This document shows, in pieces, positions 45,945-58,029 of a DNA stretch of 64,000 nt. Numbering within the stretch: the first letter of the stretch is position 1; every line of letters begins with the position of its first letter. Made by a program: the position numbers and the translations under genes. The notes beneath the pieces are model-generated. The model saw only the letters and a list, made by a program, of their open reading frames with translations, was not told the DNA's origin and did no database searches. Source of the stretch: Typha latifolia (taxonomy: Eukaryota; Streptophyta; Magnoliopsida; Poales; Typhaceae); assembly GCA_019914945.1 (NCBI GenBank), contig CM034104.1, forward strand, positions 5,706,501 to 5,770,500. The letters run 5' to 3'.

Positions 45945-48900
45945 ATGGCCTCATCCAAAGGTTATCATCTCCTCTTCTTCTTCTTCTTCTTCTTCTTCTT
46001 CTTTTTCTTCCCCTTCCTCAACGCAAGCACAGGCTTGTCTTGCTACTCCCACCTCTTCAGCTTCGGCGACTCCATCGACGACACCGGAAACTGGCTCCAC
46101 TACGCCCCTGTCCCCGGCCCCGTCAGCCAGTTGCCCTTTGGCCAGACTTTCTTCGGCCGCCCCACCGGCCGCTTCTCCGATGGGAGACTAATCATCGACT
46201 TCATAGGTAACAAAATTCCTTAAAAAGTTATTAGCGTCCCTTAAGTTCGATGCATTCTTACTGCTGCTCTCAGTTAGTAATTCATCAAAAACCTCCATAA
46301 CTAAAAAACTTCTGGGTATCTACACGGTGATGCAGCGGAAGCATTGAAGATGCCATTTTCGCCGCCGTATCTCGCCGGGAAGACGGCGCAGGATTTCCGC
46401 TACGGCGCCAACTTTGCGGTGGCAGGAGCAACTGCACTCAACCAAGCCTTCTTCAAGAACAAGGGGCTTATCGTTGACTTTACTCCTTACTCACTAGGGA
46501 TTCAGATAAGGTGGTTTAAGAAAGTCCTGCATTTGCTTGGCTCTACTGAAGCAGGTACTTATAATTATTTTTTTCTACTACGTACTTTTAGAAGAAAGTA
46601 AAGCTGACTAAGGTTTCGTGCTACGCGAGAAGATAGAGTGTCGAACATAAAATTTTTCCTAAAAAACTAATTAAGAAATAGAAAAGATTAGCCCAAAGAT
46701 TTGCAATATTAGATCCTCTATTAGAAACTATTTTGTAATCTTTCTTTTTCATTTATGTACAACACTCTTTGTATCATAAAATATTACGCTGCAAAATATA
46801 TAACAGTTGACCTTGAAGCTAATTTAAGGAAGCAAGATCCGAGAAAGATATAACAGTTGACCTCTAGTTACTTGGTATAAGTAATATTATGAACAAGGGA
46901 GAGATTCTTCGCAGCCGGGACACCCAATAATGGACATAATTAATCACAACCATCTCCAAACCTAACTAATTATTAAGCAATCAATTTAAAATAGTTTGGC
47001 TGACTAAATTTATGCATTTGAATCGGCTCTGTGAGTCAAATCCGATGGTCTCTGCACACGCCTCATATATACACGTGCGCATATGAAAAATATTAGAATA
47101 AGAGATAGATAATAAAAAAATATTAAAGAAGCCTTGACGAAGTTTAAAAAATTACTACTTATAAAAAAATTGGCTTTGATAGTATATTAGCTAATCAATT
47201 GACCCAAAAGCTTAAGCAATAAAAATATAGAATTATGCATATGATTTGAACTTATTTCTGGATTTTTTATTTTTTATTTTTTATTTTTTTAAAAAAGGAA
47301 CTTTCACTCCGAAAACCAAGCAAGCAAGTGAGCACTTCTTTAACTTGCTTTCCATGCATGAAGAATAACGGAAATTTTATCAAACACCCAATGTCTTTAC
47401 TATTCTTCACATCTTTACTAGATGGATATTTATTATTCAATCTCTGTATTATGATCTTAATGCCCGTAAAAGAGGCTACCATTAGTTTTCTTAACAGTCT
47501 ATCATCTTATATATGACTTAATTTTATTATAGATGGAAAGTTACCTTAATATCTTTCAATAGTTTTTTAAAGTTAAGATAAAAATAAAAATAGAATCAAA
47601 TTTTAAAGTCAAATGAGGAGTATTTTAGGTACTTTATTTTTATTTTTAAAAGTTTAATGAAATATTTTCTATTTTGTTAGTTGTCGTTAGGTTAAAGTTA
47701 ATTCAATGTATTTTTGGGACAATAAAAATAAAATATAAAAGATGAATGATAAATTTTTATATAATAGGTGTAAAGAATAATAAATGTAAATATAGGGCAT
47801 TTATAATAATTTTTTAAAAAAAAAGAAAACTCCATCAGCCTTAGGCTGTCAAAATAATAGAGAAACTTGAGTTCCACTAATTCAGGCTCAATTTAAAATT
47901 AAATGAGTAAGGCTGAAGAAAAAATCAGGATATATATATATATATAATGAATAAATTGGTCATTTATTTCCATTTTAACTTGATCTAATCTATCATTTAA
48001 TCAAATCATATTTAACTAAAACTTTATTCAAACTTTATTTATTTCTAGCTTAAATCGGGCTTTGAATTGAGTTTATTTAAGGGTCAAGCCGGTTTTAGAT
48101 TCGAATGCAATTGAAATAGGCTTCAACTTAGCTCGTTTATTTAAATCAGGCTCAGCTCGAGTGCTAAGCGAGCTGACCCTAAAATAATATATAGACTCAA
48201 AATTATTTTCAAACTGTGGTTGCTCAAATTTAGCTCATTTACACCTAATTTTTTCTTTGTATATTTTCTCTCGCAGAAAGAAAAAAGATTATGAGCAACT
48301 CTCTTTTCATGGTTGGAGAAATAGGAGGAAATGATTATAACCATCCCTTCTTCCAAAACAGAACTTTTGAAGAAATACGGACATATGTCCCTAGCGTCGT
48401 CAATGCTATTTATGCATCAGCCAATGTAAGTTCTTCTAAGTTCGAGACGCAAGAGCATTACTTGAGATTTTTTTTTTCAATAAATCTCTACAAAGATTAT
48501 AAACGCTAGAGCAAAAAAACTCTTATAATGGATATGTGTTAAGAAATTGATTCCATACAAAATTTCCAATCATATTTTTAAATCAATTTTGACATTTCAG
48601 TGAAAGATAAACAATAGCTACCAAAACTTAATCAAGCCAATCAAGTAATCATATCATGTCAAGGCAATGTAACTAAAGCAAGTAAAATATGCTACATGCC
48701 AAAGTAATCACCCAAAATTACTATCAAGTCGTGAATATGAAAATTACTTACTCTAAGTCCTTGCTAGAGATAGTAAATTTACTCGGGTTTTCTTTTTTGT
48801 CAAAAATTAACGAGGTAGACTAACCATGTAACCGCCAACTATCTTAGGACTGAAGAGAAGAAAACCAATAAACTTCGAGGGAGTAAATGTCTTGGTCTAG

Positions 48901-51900
48901 CAATACTGTAACACTCAATCTCTAAACACGTGTATGGCATGAGCCCACAAGGCACATGACAATTTGATTAATTTTCGACAATAAAAAAAAATTATATCAA
49001 TATTATAATTTATCCATAATATCTAAACTAATAATAACTCATACCTAGGTATCAACAACATCTGATTACCCTAATGGGGCCTCACATAAGCCACAATATA
49101 TCATCAAGAGTATCTCACTATTACATATATACAAGAAGTGATATATACATAATGTATCAAGCATAAAATCACATATTTATAGTAATGACAAGGATAAAGA
49201 CATCACTTGATACGATCACGCCTCTGGCTATGGAGCTCTGATACCAAGCTTGATGCGATCTCTCCTTTAGGGCTAAAGATCAATCTTTTCTAATTCTCAG
49301 ATCTGGACTAGATCTTGCACGGAACTTTGAAATAAGATCCTGAAATGTTCCGCCGTCGGATCGATGTGAAATTTTGATATGTTGTAGGCCCGGAAAAGAG
49401 CTTTCCAACAAATCAAGTTTCAGGCGAATCGGATTGGGGATCTCAAGATATCATTCGTTTAGTGGACGAACGTCAGGATGCTCTGTTTTGGACCCGTGGA
49501 TGGAGGCACAAGATCCTAGGTAATGGTGGATGGTGGACCGGCGTTAATGTGGTGGCACCGGTAAAAAGTGATGGTGGAAGGGTTGTGGTTGATGGAAGGA
49601 TTAGGGCAAGTATGGGATAGATTGGACGAAGGGGGAGAAGAGGGCCACCCCTAAGGGACTAGGGTGATTAGCCGGGCGAGGGAGGTTAGAAGCGGCGTCG
49701 CCAGGGATTGAGGGAACGGGAGCGAAGAAGACGAAAGAGGCAAGGCAAACTCAATTCTCAATAATCCATAATCAATTTGGTTGCCTACCACATCCTTTTA
49801 TAGGCTAACCAACAACTCAAATTAACCCTAAAAACACAATTTTTTTCGACCGCGTTCGAACTCGCCCGACCACGTTCGAACGCACCGAGTTCGCTCTTCT
49901 GGATTTGCGAACGCGATGCAGGCGTCGAACGCGCGATCGAACGCGCCTGTTAGTATTTGTGAACGCGATGGAGGCATTCACAGTGCGTTCGAACGCACCG
50001 CGTTTGAACGCACAGTACATTCTCTTCACCACGTTCACAACCCCGTTCACAAACCGCGTTCGAACTCACTCCACCCGCGTTCGAACGCGACTTACAGAAA
50101 ACTTATTTTAATGGAAATTAAACACTAAAACATGAAATAAAAACACTCCTAAAGTGAATCCATGCTCGAGACGACGTCGGTGAAGTCCGAATCGTATCAT
50201 CACTCCGAAAGTTAACTAATACATCATATAGCATAACTCAACTAACATACAACACTAACCACGCTCTACTTGTTCATTTGGGTTTATGGAAAAGAGAAAT
50301 AAAATGGTCATGAACTAAAAATTCAGTAAATAGATCTTATCTCAAATTAGTGATGTCAAATGAAGAGTAAATCATATACTAGATAATATAAATTAAAAAG
50401 AAGTATCATACTATGAATGAGCATATAATAAACACATCCGTGATAATTTTAGATGTATAGTAGATATCATATCACAACGTATCAAGAATATAACTCTCAA
50501 CAATATATAAATAAATCTTCATGTTCTACTGTCATCATAATACTCTAAAATATAACACATATAATGCATGCCAACTATGACTATGCTATAATGTCAAATG
50601 CAATCATATCTGAAGTATAATAACTACTCGATAATCATATATATCAAATAAGAATAGAATCATATGCAATTACTATCACAATCATCACCATCATCTTAGT
50701 ATAACATCATCATACTAGACTACCGTGCATAATTAACACTCGACGCCTAATCTCATCATCTTGTCCATAGGCTCAAAACATATCCTACTATCCACTAGGG
50801 GTATCTCAATCATAACCATACCTTATCATAGGCTAAGGGTATATCAATACTTATTCAGATCGGGTACCCCACTAATTAATAGAAATTATATGAGTGTAAC
50901 TCACCACACGCATGCCCTAGCGAACAGTAGGTGTTCGATTGTTTATGTGCACTAGACTTAGACATGATCAAACGGTCCAGCTTGCCCGTGCCCGGCCCGT
51001 GCCCAGCCTGGTTTGGTCCGGGCTAAGCCCGACCCAGACCCTGTTTAGGCCCGGCCCGACCGGAGCCCGAACTACCCATGGGTGGCATGGGCCAGCCCTT
51101 TGCCCACCCGACCCGGCCCGAAAGCCCACCCGTTTGGCCCGCAACTAGGCCCGCTCGTCTGCTACAGTACTTTGCCCATTCTGCTACAGTAATTTACCAC
51201 TGCTATAGTAAAAATATTTTGGCATTATACCATTTGCATTATTTTAAGCACACCTTTAAAAAAGTTTAATTTTTTTTAATTTTTTTTAAATAGAGGAATA
51301 TAAATATTTTTTAAAAAATAAGCTAATAGTTAAAAAAATTCTAAAAATAGCTAAAATATGGGTTGGGCCGAGTGATTGGTGGGTCGGGCCGGCCCGGCCC
51401 GACCGGCTAGCCCGATCTCACACGGGCCGACGGGCGGTAACGGACTAGACTATTCTAGCTCGGCTCGAATCCAGCCCAGCCTGAGTGATTAGTGGGTCGG
51501 GCCGTGAACAAATACTTAAGCCCAGTTGGCCAGAAAAGCCCGGCCCAAACCCGGCCCGGCCCGCCCGATGATCATGTCTAACTAGACTCAACCTACCTTA
51601 GATATGAGCCACGAGATATCGTATATCAACAACCATAATCATCACATTAGGCACCCTTAACCCTGGCGCCTACTCGGGTACCCTCATGCATTTTCAATCA
51701 ACATTCTTATCAGTAAGATTTATGGATTTCTTATATATGATAGATCACATGCATATATCTAGTACTATAACAAGTTATGTAATTCAAGAATTTAGGTGAA
51801 AGAGGTGTTAAAAGAAATATAATGCACCTCATGCTTTTTCAATAACTTTCTTATCAATGAGATTTATACATTTCTTATATATATGATAGATCATATGCAT

Positions 51901-54900
51901 ATATCTAGTATTATAACAAGTTATATAATTTAGGAATTTAGGTGGAAAAGGAGTTAAAAAATATATAATGCAATGCAGTCTCCAGTCATATATCTATTGC
52001 ATGCATACTCATGCTACATATAAACTCTACATAAAGTACAAATAATATATTTACCTCCGATGATTTCTATATATCATCAGTATATTCATATTCAAGATCA
52101 ATCTAATCAAATAAATGATAAAACATGATTAATCATAATCATCTTTATATAGGATCATATAATCATATTAGATACCAAAACAGAATGCGTGTATATAATT
52201 ATATTGTATCATAATATGGGAAAGCTCTCTAGAAGGTAAGACTACTTATCATAAATGTAATTACCAAGCAACCACTCTTTCACGTTTATCACAACAACGA
52301 TTAGTCCTCGTTAGAAAGATCCACGGGATCTGGAATAGGGGATCCAGAATCTAAAATTATTTATAACATATAATGTTAGTCTTTTCACTAATTAAAATTA
52401 ACCCAACTAAAAGATAATTTCTCATTATAATCATATATAATTAATTCATCCTAAATATTCAATTTGATTTATAATCAATATTTCATCCTCCTATTACCAT
52501 TAATTCATATATTTGTTTTGTTATTTATTAACTACAATTATATAATAATATCATTATTTAAGACATAACCATCTACCTATTATTCTCTTTGATAATTAAG
52601 AAAAATGAAAATAAATTAATGTAAGTACTTGTGAAAAAAAATAGACACGCGCATGTATTTAAACCTTAGGCAATGATATCAACCATTTGCTTGAATAAAT
52701 AGGGAATAAATATTAAAAAAGTAAAGCGAAAATGAACACCAAGATTTTTATTTAGAAAAACCCAAACGGTAAAAAAATTATGAATTCAAACTCGGATCAA
52801 AACCAATCACTAAACATGTAGCAGTTACAAGACTGACTTTCAAAATAACCCGTCAATCCCTACAACTTTGTTTTCCTCAATCTTGATCCCTAGAACCCCT
52901 GATTCACTATTTCCTATAATTGATCTCCAATCTCAGTATCCCTTAAGACGAAAGCTTGGTGCATTGTAAAAGAGACGGACCTTATTGGTAGAAGAATATT
53001 GTAGCCTCAAGAACTCCTTATTAAAAGTAATCACCGACCAACTAGAGTTAGGGTATCTTAACCCTTATATAGATTAACAAAAAATAAGTCCAAATCCAAG
53101 TTAGGACTCACGTAATTCTAGAATTTTGCATATTACGTGGGTGCGTTCGAATGCGGTTCGGGTGCGTTCGAACGTGCTGACTTATTGTCAAGTGCGTTTG
53201 AATGAGGTCCGAGTGCGTTCAAATGTGATGACTTCATTTTTACTAGATACGTTTGAACGCACAAATACACTTCTATGTATGTCTGAACGCGTTGTGAACA
53301 TATGCCGGGTGCGTTTGAACAACCGATACGCATTCTTTGTATTTGCGAACGCCTAAACACGCGTTTGAACGATCTAAACACATTCTCTGTATTTATGAAT
53401 GCATGATCCTTCCTTCGAATGATCGAAACCTGTTTTCTATCAATGTGAATGCCTAAGTCTGCGTTCGAACGCGGTCTGGGTGCTTTCAAACACGGTGTGA
53501 ATGCAGAGACTTTTCTTCTCTCGATCTTAAAATTCTTTAATCTGAATACTTTCAAAACTTGTATAAATGCCCATGTAAAAGTACTTAGAATATTTTGTAC
53601 ACAATTATCAACACTAAAAATCTAACAATCTGCATATAATTTTATATACATAACTCCAATAATTATTATACTTGGCTATGATTAATATAGTAACTATATT
53701 ACATGTATTTTGCTAATCATGGTATGACTAAATTAATTACTAATCATGGTATAATTAAATTAATTCATGAAAATTAGTACTTTAGATTAGCTACAATAAT
53801 TAAATAACTAATAACAGAAATTAAATAATAAGATGTTGGGCTGACCTAGCACCCTCCTTGCTGCAATGCTGGGCCGAGCCCGGCACTGTTTTAGCCAAGA
53901 AGGAGAGAGAAGAAGAAAAGAAGGAAAAGGAGAAAAAAAATGAAGAGAGAGAGAGAGAGAGAAAGGAAGAAAAAGAAGAAGAAGAAGATAAAATGGGAGG
54001 GGAACGACTATTGTTGGCCACACAGCTGTCGGCCTCTCATCGGCGGCTCGGTCCTTTGACGGCCCCGAGTGGGATAATGATAAAGGAAGAGAAGGTTAAA
54101 GAGAGAGAGGAGGAGGAGGAGGAGGAGGGAAGCTCACTAGCGAGAGAGTGTCGACAGCGGGTTTCTCGACGGTCCAAAGTTCACTATGTAAGTAGAGAAA
54201 GAGAGGGAGAGAGAGAGAGAGAGAGAGAGAAACCAAAAGAATGAGAGGAAGAGAGAAAGAAAATTAGAGAGAGAGAGGGAGAGAAGGGTGGTCATGTGGT
54301 GGCGGTGAAGTGGCCGGTGGGCTCGGTCCCACCTCTATGCATCGCCGCGACGCCAACCGGTAGGGTTGCATGGCACCTCCACTGCAACCCTTAGATGCAA
54401 TGCATGCCGAGAACGAGGTCGGCCACAGTGTGGCCAGTCGTGTCATGTTCAACTATTCTTTTTTTTTTAGCTTGGGTTATTACAAATACCATCCGCACGG
54501 GGTAGGTCTCATCTGACTGCTAAGATAGACAACTAAATTCTATAACAATTTTTCAATTTTAATCCAAAATCCACAACTCTACAAAATAAATTTTTCGTAC
54601 CACCTAACCAAGCCTTCCACAACCTACTTTGGGTCCCAACCACCACCAATCAATCTTTCATAGGGTCGCAACAATATTACCTCCATCAACTACTCAACCT
54701 CCATTCCGTCATTGATCTCCACCACCCTATGGCCAGCCTCTCTCACTAGTCGCATCATATCTTCAACCCTAGCCATCTTAAACTGTTATCCCTATTAGCC
54801 TAGCTATTTGTCTATTGTATCCAAATCCTAGATCTTTATACCATCTAGCTAAGTCTTATAGATTCGAATTTTGAGTCTTAATCACCATAGATCGACATCC

Positions 54901-57018
54901 CTTAATTCCTAGATGCACTAGCTAAATACTCATACACACCAAATGGCTAAATCAGTCAAACCTTATCATCTTGTATCGATGTGCACCCCCATAAGCTTAG
55001 TGCACACTGCCTTTAGAAACTGAGCCCAACTATTGATTCGAGTGCCCACTCGCTAGTCTCAATGTGCACTGCATTTAGATAACAACAAAAAAAAATCCCC
55101 TTTGCTATCGAAGACCAATTTGGTTGGTGATCCTTCGCAGAGTCGCAACAATATTACCTTGTTCATTCACATTTTGTGTTACCTATCTATATAAACTATA
55201 AATTATTATAAAAAGGATTAATTATATTTACCCCCTCTATTAGCTCATACCACTTTCAACCCTCAAGAAAATGTACAACCTCTAAATAATAGAATTGTAT
55301 CACTAAGCTCTCTCGTTAAAACTTTTATTAGAAAAAATGTTAAAAATTTGACTAACTAATTAGATGGAATTGGGGCATTTTTGTCCATTTATTAAGTTAG
55401 TCAAATTATCAAGATATTCTATAGGAACTTCTAATGAAATATTGATGGATGAGACTTAGTGATAAATTTAAATATTTTAGAGGTGTATCTGTCCACTTTT
55501 TTCTTAAGGTGGTGAAAGTGATACAAAATGATTATTAAGGGGTCAAGATGAAATTAACAACAAAAAACCATAAATAGTTATGGAGCAAATGATCATAATT
55601 TAAAATACATATATCAAGTCTTGATAGGATAAATAGGTTGGCATTGTCATATTCCATTTTAATTGTTTTTATTTTCTTAGGAAATTTATATAAAAAAAAA
55701 CTTACCTTGCCACTGACATTGTTTCGATTCCTCAAAAATACTCTCATGACAGTTTACTTAATCGATAATTACCATATAGATGAGTTAAATTAACTAACTA
55801 TATATATATAACGACCACTCATTGATATCTGCGATAATATATCTCATTCCCTCTCTAGTAGATAACTTTGGCAAGGGTATTTTATCTCTTTTTTTCAGAA
55901 GCAACATACTTTTATTTATTTCGTTGGCATATGTCAAGTTAAATGGAATATTGTGTAAAAATAAAATGCAAAGGTCAAATGATAAATAGCTATATTATGT
56001 TTTACTTATAAGATAAGAAAAACTTAAGGTGTTTGGCATGACTGAAAGTCTTCTTTACGTAACCAAAACCATGCAAGACTATAATAAGATCCAACTTGAA
56101 TAGCATGTGATATGAAGCCTAGACTATATCACAAATCTGTGAAATATTCATCCACACTATTATCTTAATATTTTTTGGCTATATGAGACACTAATTAAGT
56201 TCACTTATATGTATATATATGATTGCAGGATCTGATCAAACTTGGTGCTAAAACATTGGTATTCCCCGGGAACTTTCCAATTGGATGTATCCCAGTGTAC
56301 CTCACAATATTCCAAAGCAACAACACAAACGATTACGACCCGAAAACAGGATGCATCAACTGGTTGAATGATTTCTCGCAATACCACAACCATGCACTCC
56401 AACGTAAGCTGAAGAAGCTTCGCCACCTTAACCCCAATGTCACCATCATCTATGCCGATTTCTATGAACCAACCATGCGCATCACCAAGTCTCCTCTCAG
56501 CAACGGTGAGCTTCCTTTTAATTAACCTTTACAATACTTGTAGTTATTTTTTGGCGAGTATCTTGATATAAACTTCTATTATTTTCATCATTGTTTACAT
56601 AATTTGTTTCCATATTGTTGAGTCTAGGGTTTTCACTTTCAAATTTACAGTAGATACCATTAAAGTTAAGATTTTCATGAAGTTAAAAATCTCTTGAGGT
56701 ACGTAGTTGTACGTAGATGCATGGACAACACTACATTAGGATGCACGCCTAAGAGTTTGAATTAGTAGTAGTGGATACTGATTCTTGGTTGCAGGATTTG
56801 GCAACACGCCATTGATGGCGTGTTGTGGAGGTGGTGGTGGAAGATACAACGCCCTCATCAGGTGTGGCGAAAATGGATCAACAGTTTGCAGCGATCCATC
56901 TAAGTATATCTCCTGGGATGGGTTACACTTCACCGAGGCAACTTACCGTGTTGTGGCACGTGGCATACTCGAAGGACCGGATGCTATCCCTCCCATCTTG
57001 AAGAAATGTAGATGTTGA
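45945..57018 (+). CDS. GDSL esterase/lipase B (SGNH hydrolase), with a 7.8 kb transposon-filled intron
   Basis: Paralogue of gene A with the same five-exon plan: 45945-46206, 46336-46554, 48277-48425, 56229-56505 and 56795-57018. All junctions are GT-AG and all phases agree, giving 376 residues. Exons 2, 3 and 4 have exactly the lengths of gene A (219, 149, 277). Catalytic Ser43 in FGDS, Asn179 in GGND (177-180), and Asp344/His347 in DGLH are intact, so the coding sequence looks functional. The signal peptide contains twelve Phe in a row. Introns are 129, 1722, 7803 and 289 bp. A LINE poly-A ends 35 bp before the ATG, so the original promoter is about 3.5 kb away. Start chosen at MASSK by match with gene A. 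Confidence 0.92.
45975..46010 (+). repeat. TTC microsatellite coding for twelve Phe in the signal peptide
   Basis: Codons 11-22 of gene B are TTC with one TTT. Gene A has Leu codons at this place. Confidence 0.93.
46555..48276 (+). other. Intron 2 of GDSL gene B
   Basis: AT-rich, 1.7 kb, against 453 bp in gene A. 47860-48230 has a dispersed repeat with 'gctcagctcgagtgctaagcgagct'. No coding relic is seen. Confidence 0.6.
48426..49234. other. Start of intron 3 of GDSL gene B
   Basis: No ORF is supported. The right part (about 48890-49234) is probably the interior of the LTR element whose primer site is at 49235. Confidence 0.4.
49235..49246 (-). promoter_or_regulatory. Primer binding site of an LTR element in intron 3
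   Basis: On the minus strand TGGTATCAGAGC, four bases from a TG-starting LTR edge at 49251. Same tRNA-Met site as the Copia element. Confidence 0.7.
49850..50090. repeat. GTTCGAACGC cluster in an apparently different LTR family
   Basis: At least eight full or half palindromes with 'tttgtgaacgcgatg' links. Spacing is irregular, unlike the 53 bp array of the Copia LTR. Confidence 0.75.
50959..51580. mobile_element. hAT fold-back MITE, copy 1 (8 bp target duplication ACTAGACT)
   Basis: ACTAGACT at 50951-50958 and 51581-51588. Terminal inverted repeats TAGACATGATCA / TGATCATGTCTA are perfect. The subterminal regions are very GC-rich, with many GGCCCGG words that fold back; the core is AT-rich. 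No transposase. It lies in intron 3 of GDSL gene B. Confidence 0.88.
52632..53632 (-). mobile_element. Truncated Copia LTR in intron 3
   Basis: Starts 'tgaaaaaaaatagacacg' like the Copia LTR and follows it through 'ccaagattttta', 'gatcaaaaccaatcacta', a diverged palindrome array (53140-53480, exact GCGTTCGAACGC at 53461-53472) and 'tacttagaatattttgtacacaatta', but stops at 'ctaacaatct', about 0.3 kb short of a full LTR. Older than the element at 14-24 kb. Confidence 0.75.
53890..54290 (+). repeat. GA-rich low-complexity and (GA)n tracts
   Basis: Purine tracts 53900-53990, (GGA)n near 54107-54128, and (GA)n near 54198-54230 and 54255-54280. Open frames here are artefacts of composition. Confidence 0.75.
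54485..56228. other. Rest of intron 3 of GDSL gene B
   Basis: No gene. 55210-55560 looks like a MITE-type dispersed repeat with ends 'ttaattatatttaccccc' and 'ggggtcaagatgaaattaa'. It ends with the exon 4 acceptor 'gattgcag'. Confidence 0.4.
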
Positions 57019-58029
57019 TCATCAATTATATGCTTGCTTTCTTGTTATTGCTTTCCTTCGTTTTATGGTTTCTGCACAAATAGTACTTGTCTCTAGTGTA
57101 TGATTTGTAATACTCTTATGATCATGAACACACCGGTGATTGTTTAATTTCCATAAAGAAACTTATTATATATATCTTCTAGGAAATATATGAAGCACTT
57201 TTATTTCACCAATATCACTTATATCTCAAATGTTTCAAAAGACCAGGTTGTTTTGTTTTTCAAAATTAATAGGGATATCTACATATGAAACCCTATTTTT
57301 TAATAATATTATAGTTTTACTCTATATTTTTACTGTTTGTAAACTGAGCTCTATGATTTAGTGAATATGTGTATAAAAAATACATTACAATAAATTTAAA
57401 CTAACACCATGAGAATATTCTATTAAATAAATATATTTTATTTCCATATTAATTACAATGCCATTAGTATGACTTGGTTGTGTGTATTTTCATAATTTTT
57501 TTAGTAATTAACTTAACACAGAGATTTGATTAAGTTAACTAACAGATCTAATAGTAGAGTGTTTTACACATTTATTAAATCATAGAGCTCGATTTAAAAA
57601 ATGTAGAGTACAAACTATAATTTTATTAAGAAATAGGGTGTTATATGCAAATTTCCCAAAGCAATATATGGACAACATTGCCTTTTGGTTGGAGGAGAAA
57701 ATGTGAGAGTTTTCCCTCTCTCATCAGCCAGTTATATGCATCTTGATTCCCTGATTGCATTCTATCCATTATAACTCCAAATTCCTATAATGTATATGCT
57801 ATTGTAGTAGCTCACGTTTTATCTTTAAACTCTTTGCCTTGTAGAAATCAGCATACATATGCACCTAACACAGAATCTGTGTGATCAACTCTACACATAA
57901 GTTGCTCAAAAGTTTAAACAAGGCCCTGTACAAAATTAGTCAATGTATTAGGTCCTAAAAGATATTGTTCATATTGCAAATGAATTGTAATTAGTTTTCT
58001 TCATATACTATGAATCTATTTGATATAAA
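57019..58029. other. 3' flank of GDSL gene B
   Basis: The first 150 bp is likely 3' untranslated region. The rest is AT-rich intergenic DNA without a supported feature. Confidence 0.35.

Larger units (their letters stand above)
49251..54484 (-). mobile_element. Putative large LTR region in intron 3, interrupted by a hAT MITE and a Copia LTR
   Basis: The left edge TGATGCGATC lies next to a primer site. A possible right edge is 54484, where the minus strand begins TGTAATAACCCAAGC, a common start for plant Gypsy LTRs. If so, the LTR is ~3.5 kb after removing nested elements; this is uncertain. 49850-50090 holds a separate GTTCGAACGC cluster (exact GCGTTCGAACGC at 49985-49996 and 50077-50088), although the rest of this LTR is unlike the Copia LTR. 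Confidence 0.35.

Noticed and set aside
53821..54244. Charged or Ser/Leu-rich open frames on both strands
   Set aside because: Produced by GA/CT low-complexity tracts in intron 3 of GDSL gene B; no domain.
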